Source of the DNA: DASSKP01 sp035695045
GTDB taxonomy: Bacteria; Actinomycetota; Actinomycetes; JAFAQI01
Direction: 5' to 3'
Length of the DNA stretch: 52,663 bases
Assembly: GCA_035695045.1 (NCBI GenBank)
Contig: DASSEX010000050.1
Coordinates: forward strand, 1-52,663
The notes below the pieces were generated by a model, which saw nothing but the letters and a program-made list of their open reading frames with translations, had not been told where the DNA came from and searched no databases. Made by a program: the position numbers and the translations under genes. Every line of letters starts with the position of its first letter. The stretch's first letter is position 1. Of the stretch, positions 48,227 through 52,663 are shown piece by piece.

Positions 48227-49726
48227 CTAGCCGAGGGCGTCTGTGCCGTCGTCGCCCAGGAAACGGGCGAGCCGGCCGGTGCGGCCGACCGCGCGCAGGC
48301 GTCGTTCGACCGCGTCCCGTTCTTCCCGCGACGTCACGATGAGCAGGTCGTCGCCTTCGAGCAGCCGGGTGTCGCGATCGGGGACGAAGCCCCGGCCCTC
48401 GCGCACCACGAAGGCGAGCGCCGAGGTCTCCGGCAGCCGCAGTTCCCACACTTCCACGCCGTGCAGCTTCGACTGTGCAGGTATCTGAACGGTGACGAGG
48501 TCGGCAAGGATCTGGTCGAGCGGCGCCGCCTCCACGTCGAGGTCGTGCGCCGCCGCGGGTGCGACGAGGCGCAGGCGGCGCGCAACCGGAGCAAGTGCCG
48601 GTGCCTGCACGAGCGTGAAGACAGCGACGAGGACGAACACGACGTCGAAGACGCGGTCCGCCCCGGCGACACCCTTCGTCAGGGGAATCGTCGTGAGCAC
48701 GATCGGCACCGCTCCGCGAAGGCCCGCGGCGGAGAGGAAGACCTTGTCCCGCCAGGCCAGTGGGAAGCCGATCGTCGCCAGGAACACCGACGCCGGTCTG
48801 GCCACGAAGAGCAGGACGGAACCGATGGCCAGCGCCGGGAGCACCGCGGAGCCGAGTCGCGAGGGGGTCGCCAGCAGCCCGAGCATCACGAACAGCCCGA
48901 TCTGCGCCAGCCAGCCGATGCCCTCGACGAAGCCGGCCGTGGCGCGACGGTGTGGAAGGGCCGCGTTGCCCAGGATGAGACCCGTGACATAGACCGCGAG
49001 GAACCCGCTCGCCTGCGCACTCGCTGCCGCGCCGTACGACGCCACGGCGAGCGCCAACGTCGCCACTGGATACAGGCCGGCAGCGGGCAACGCGGCGCGT
49101 CGAAGCAGCGCCACCCCCAACAGCCCGACGGCGACGCCCACCGCCGCACCGGCCAGCAGCTCGTACACCAACTGAGCGCCCACGCCGGCCCACGTACCTC
49201 CGGACGCGGACAGGACGGAGACGAGGATCACGACCGGGGCGTCGTTGACGCCGGACTCGACCTCCAGCAGGGCCACGAGCCGCCGCGGCAGACGCAGTGC
49301 GCGCAGCGTCGAGAAGACAGCCGCCGCGTCAGTCGGAGACACGATCGCCGCCACCAGCGCGGCTGTCCGCCAGCTCGTGTCCAGCACGAGCCTCGCCGCG
49401 ACCGCGGTGAGGCCGATGCTGACCGCCACCCCGACGGTCGCGAGCAAGGCTCCGGGCGCGACGACGGGTCGCACGGTTGACCAGCGGGTGGTGAGACCCC
49501 CCTCGGCGACGATCAGCGCGAGCCCGATTAGACCGATCGCCTGGGCAAGTGCGGTGTCGTCGAAACGCAGCCCGAGGACGTCCTCGCCCAGGAGCATGCC
49601 GATGCCGAGGTACAGCAGCAGGCTGGGCACGCCGACGCGCGTGGACATTCGCACACCGGCGACGGCGATCAGGGCGACGCCCGCGCCGCCGAGCAGCGCG
49701 AGGTTGACGTCGCCCTGCGCGATCAC
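48227..49726 (-). CDS. Potassium/proton antiporter (CPA1/NhaP2-type) with TrkA-C domain
   Basis: The 499-residue protein has twelve to thirteen membrane helices (about 8-385) with CPA1 landmarks SPTDAAAVFSTL at about 133-144, ESGVNDAPVVILVSVL (ion-binding ND), and GLRGAVPIVL. A cytosolic TrkA-C-like domain follows at about 400-480 (HGVEVWELRLPETSALAFVVREG and GDDLLIVTSREERD). This layout is typical of NhaP2/CvrA-type K+/H+ antiporters, where the C-terminal domain senses a ligand. GTG 49726 overlaps the DUF2277 stop (GTGA), so the two are co-translated. Confidence 0.9.
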   Translation of the reverse strand: MIAQGDVNLALLGGAGVALIAVAGVRMSTRVGVPSLLLYLGIGMLLGEDVLGLRFDDTALAQAIGLIGLALIVAEGGLTTRWSTVRPVVAPGALLATVGVAVSIGLTAVAARLVLDTSWRTAALVAAIVSPTDAAAVFSTLRALRLPRRLVALLEVESGVNDAPVVILVSVLSASGGTWAGVGAQLVYELLAGAAVGVAVGLLGVALLRRAALPAAGLYPVATLALAVASYGAAASAQASGFLAVYVTGLILGNAALPHRRATAGFVEGIGWLAQIGLFVMLGLLATPSRLGSAVLPALAIGSVLLFVARPASVFLATIGFPLAWRDKVFLSAAGLRGAVPIVLTTIPLTKGVAGADRVFDVVFVLVAVFTLVQAPALAPVARRLRLVAPAAAHDLDVEAAPLDQILADLVTVQIPAQSKLHGVEVWELRLPETSALAFVVREGRGFVPDRDTRLLEGDDLLIVTSREERDAVERRLRAVGRTGRLARFLGDDGTDALG

Positions 49727-49959
49727 TCGGCCGCCGTGCTCCTGCGGACGGGCGCGGCTCGGACGGTCAGCCCGGCCAGCAGCCGGGCGGTCGCGTCGGC
49801 CACCTCAGCGACCGCCGAGTCGAAGGCCTGCGCGTTCGCCGCGGAGGGCGAGCGCATCCCGGCGATCTTCCGGACGTACTGGAGGGCGGCCGCCTCCACG
49901 TCTGCCCGCTCGGCGGTCTCCACATAGGGCGGACGCAGGGTCTTGATGCTCCGGCACAT
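49723..49959 (-). CDS. DUF2277 family small protein
   Basis: The 78-residue protein has the DUF2277 pattern: MCRSIKTLRPPY start, ALQYVRKIAGMRSPSAANAQAFDSAVAEVADATARLLAGL. It is short, helical and cytosolic, with a conserved N-terminal Cys. Its function is unknown. The ATG is 6 nt after a -10 TACGTT, predicting a leaderless mRNA that also carries the K+/H+ antiporter through a GTGA overlap. Confidence 0.85.
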   Translation of the reverse strand: MCRSIKTLRPPYVETAERADVEAAALQYVRKIAGMRSPSAANAQAFDSAVAEVADATARLLAGLTVRAAPVRRSTAAE

Positions 49960-49965
49960 TCCGCG

Positions 49966-49971
49966 AACGTA
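49966..49971 (-). promoter_or_regulatory. -10 TACGTT for leaderless DUF2277-antiporter mRNA
   Basis: On the minus strand TACGTT is followed by CGCGGA and ATG 49959. Confidence 0.55.
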
Positions 49972-50011
49972 GCCGCTTCGGCAGAGTCGGGTCGCCGAGC
50001 AGGCGTCGGCC

Positions 50012-50017
50012 TACGAT
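50012..50017 (+). promoter_or_regulatory. -10 TACGAT for secA
   Basis: TACGAT predicts transcription start near 50024 and a leader of about 44 nt with AGGAG (50056-50060) 7 nt before GTG 50068. No clear -35 is visible. The box lies 40 bp from the opposing DUF2277 promoter. Confidence 0.5.
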
Positions 50018-50067
50018 GGCGGAACCGGCGGGCAGCCCGTCGCGAAGCAGAAGTCAGGAGCCGCACC

Positions 50068-52663
<2,596 letters not shown>

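Overview
The window is high-GC, gene-dense actinobacterial chromosome. The markers are WhiB2, MtrA-MtrB-LpqB, the F420 genes fbiA/fbiB/fbiC, an AftA-like arabinofuranosyltransferase, DUF3499, DUF3105, TIGR03089, and many GTG starts. Several blocks match, from memory, the order around M. tuberculosis manC-fbiA/B-whiB2-manB-sahH-mtrAB-lpqB-secA1. The AftA homologue and the F420 genes suggest a lineage near the mycolata, Pseudonocardiales or Frankiales-type actinobacteria, but I cannot name a genus. I saw no tRNA, rRNA, insertion sequence, phage gene or CRISPR array, and no gap above 300 bases between genes. This is core chromosome, not an accessory island.

Layout. 1-7.4 kb: end of an acyl-CoA dehydrogenase, a 24-bp perfect inverted repeat, an F420-type nitroreductase, a secreted glycosidase-like protein, acetoacetyl-CoA synthetase overlapping aftA, TIGR03089, and an FNT channel. 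7.6-14.6 kb: a large secreted amidase, a GT4 glycosyltransferase preceded by a 15-codon leader ORF, a mannose-1-phosphate guanylyltransferase, a DUF3105 protein and an AlkA-like glycosylase. 14.6-19.5 kb: fbiB-fbiA facing fbiC (F420 synthesis). 19.5-27 kb: an 833-residue coiled-coil protein with a histone-H1-like tail, whiB2, a 1017-residue membrane glycosyltransferase and a DUF5719 protein. 27-32.5 kb: a metallopeptidase-like protein, DUF3499, a zinc ribbon, phosphomannomutase, a Trm112-like protein, a sugar isomerase and sahH. 32.5-39.6 kb: RDD, SpoIIM-like, DUF58, MoxR, DUF4350, DUF4129 and a polytopic membrane protein. 39.7-46.5 kb: mtrA-mtrB-lpqB, comF, hpf, an orphan response regulator and a P-loop kinase-like gene. 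46.4-52.7 kb: a YczE-type membrane protein, a cation exchanger, a K+/H+ antiporter, DUF2277 and the start of secA.

How the genes fit together. Much of the window serves the envelope: mannose activation (isomerase, phosphomannomutase, GDP-mannose synthesis), glycosyl transfer (GT4, GT2, AftA), peptidoglycan hydrolysis (amidase), envelope signalling (MtrAB-LpqB), and secretion (SecA). A second theme is F420 synthesis with a probable F420-dependent enzyme nearby.

Expression signals. About ten genes have a TANNNT-like -10 box ending 6-9 nt before the start codon, which predicts leaderless mRNAs. Translational coupling by ATGA/GTGA overlaps is very common. Few intrinsic terminators are visible and most convergent pairs end within a few bases of each other. 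The least explained items are the H1-tailed coiled-coil protein next to whiB2, the MoxR/DUF58/SpoIIM/RDD membrane cluster, and the coupled leader ORF before the GT4 gene.
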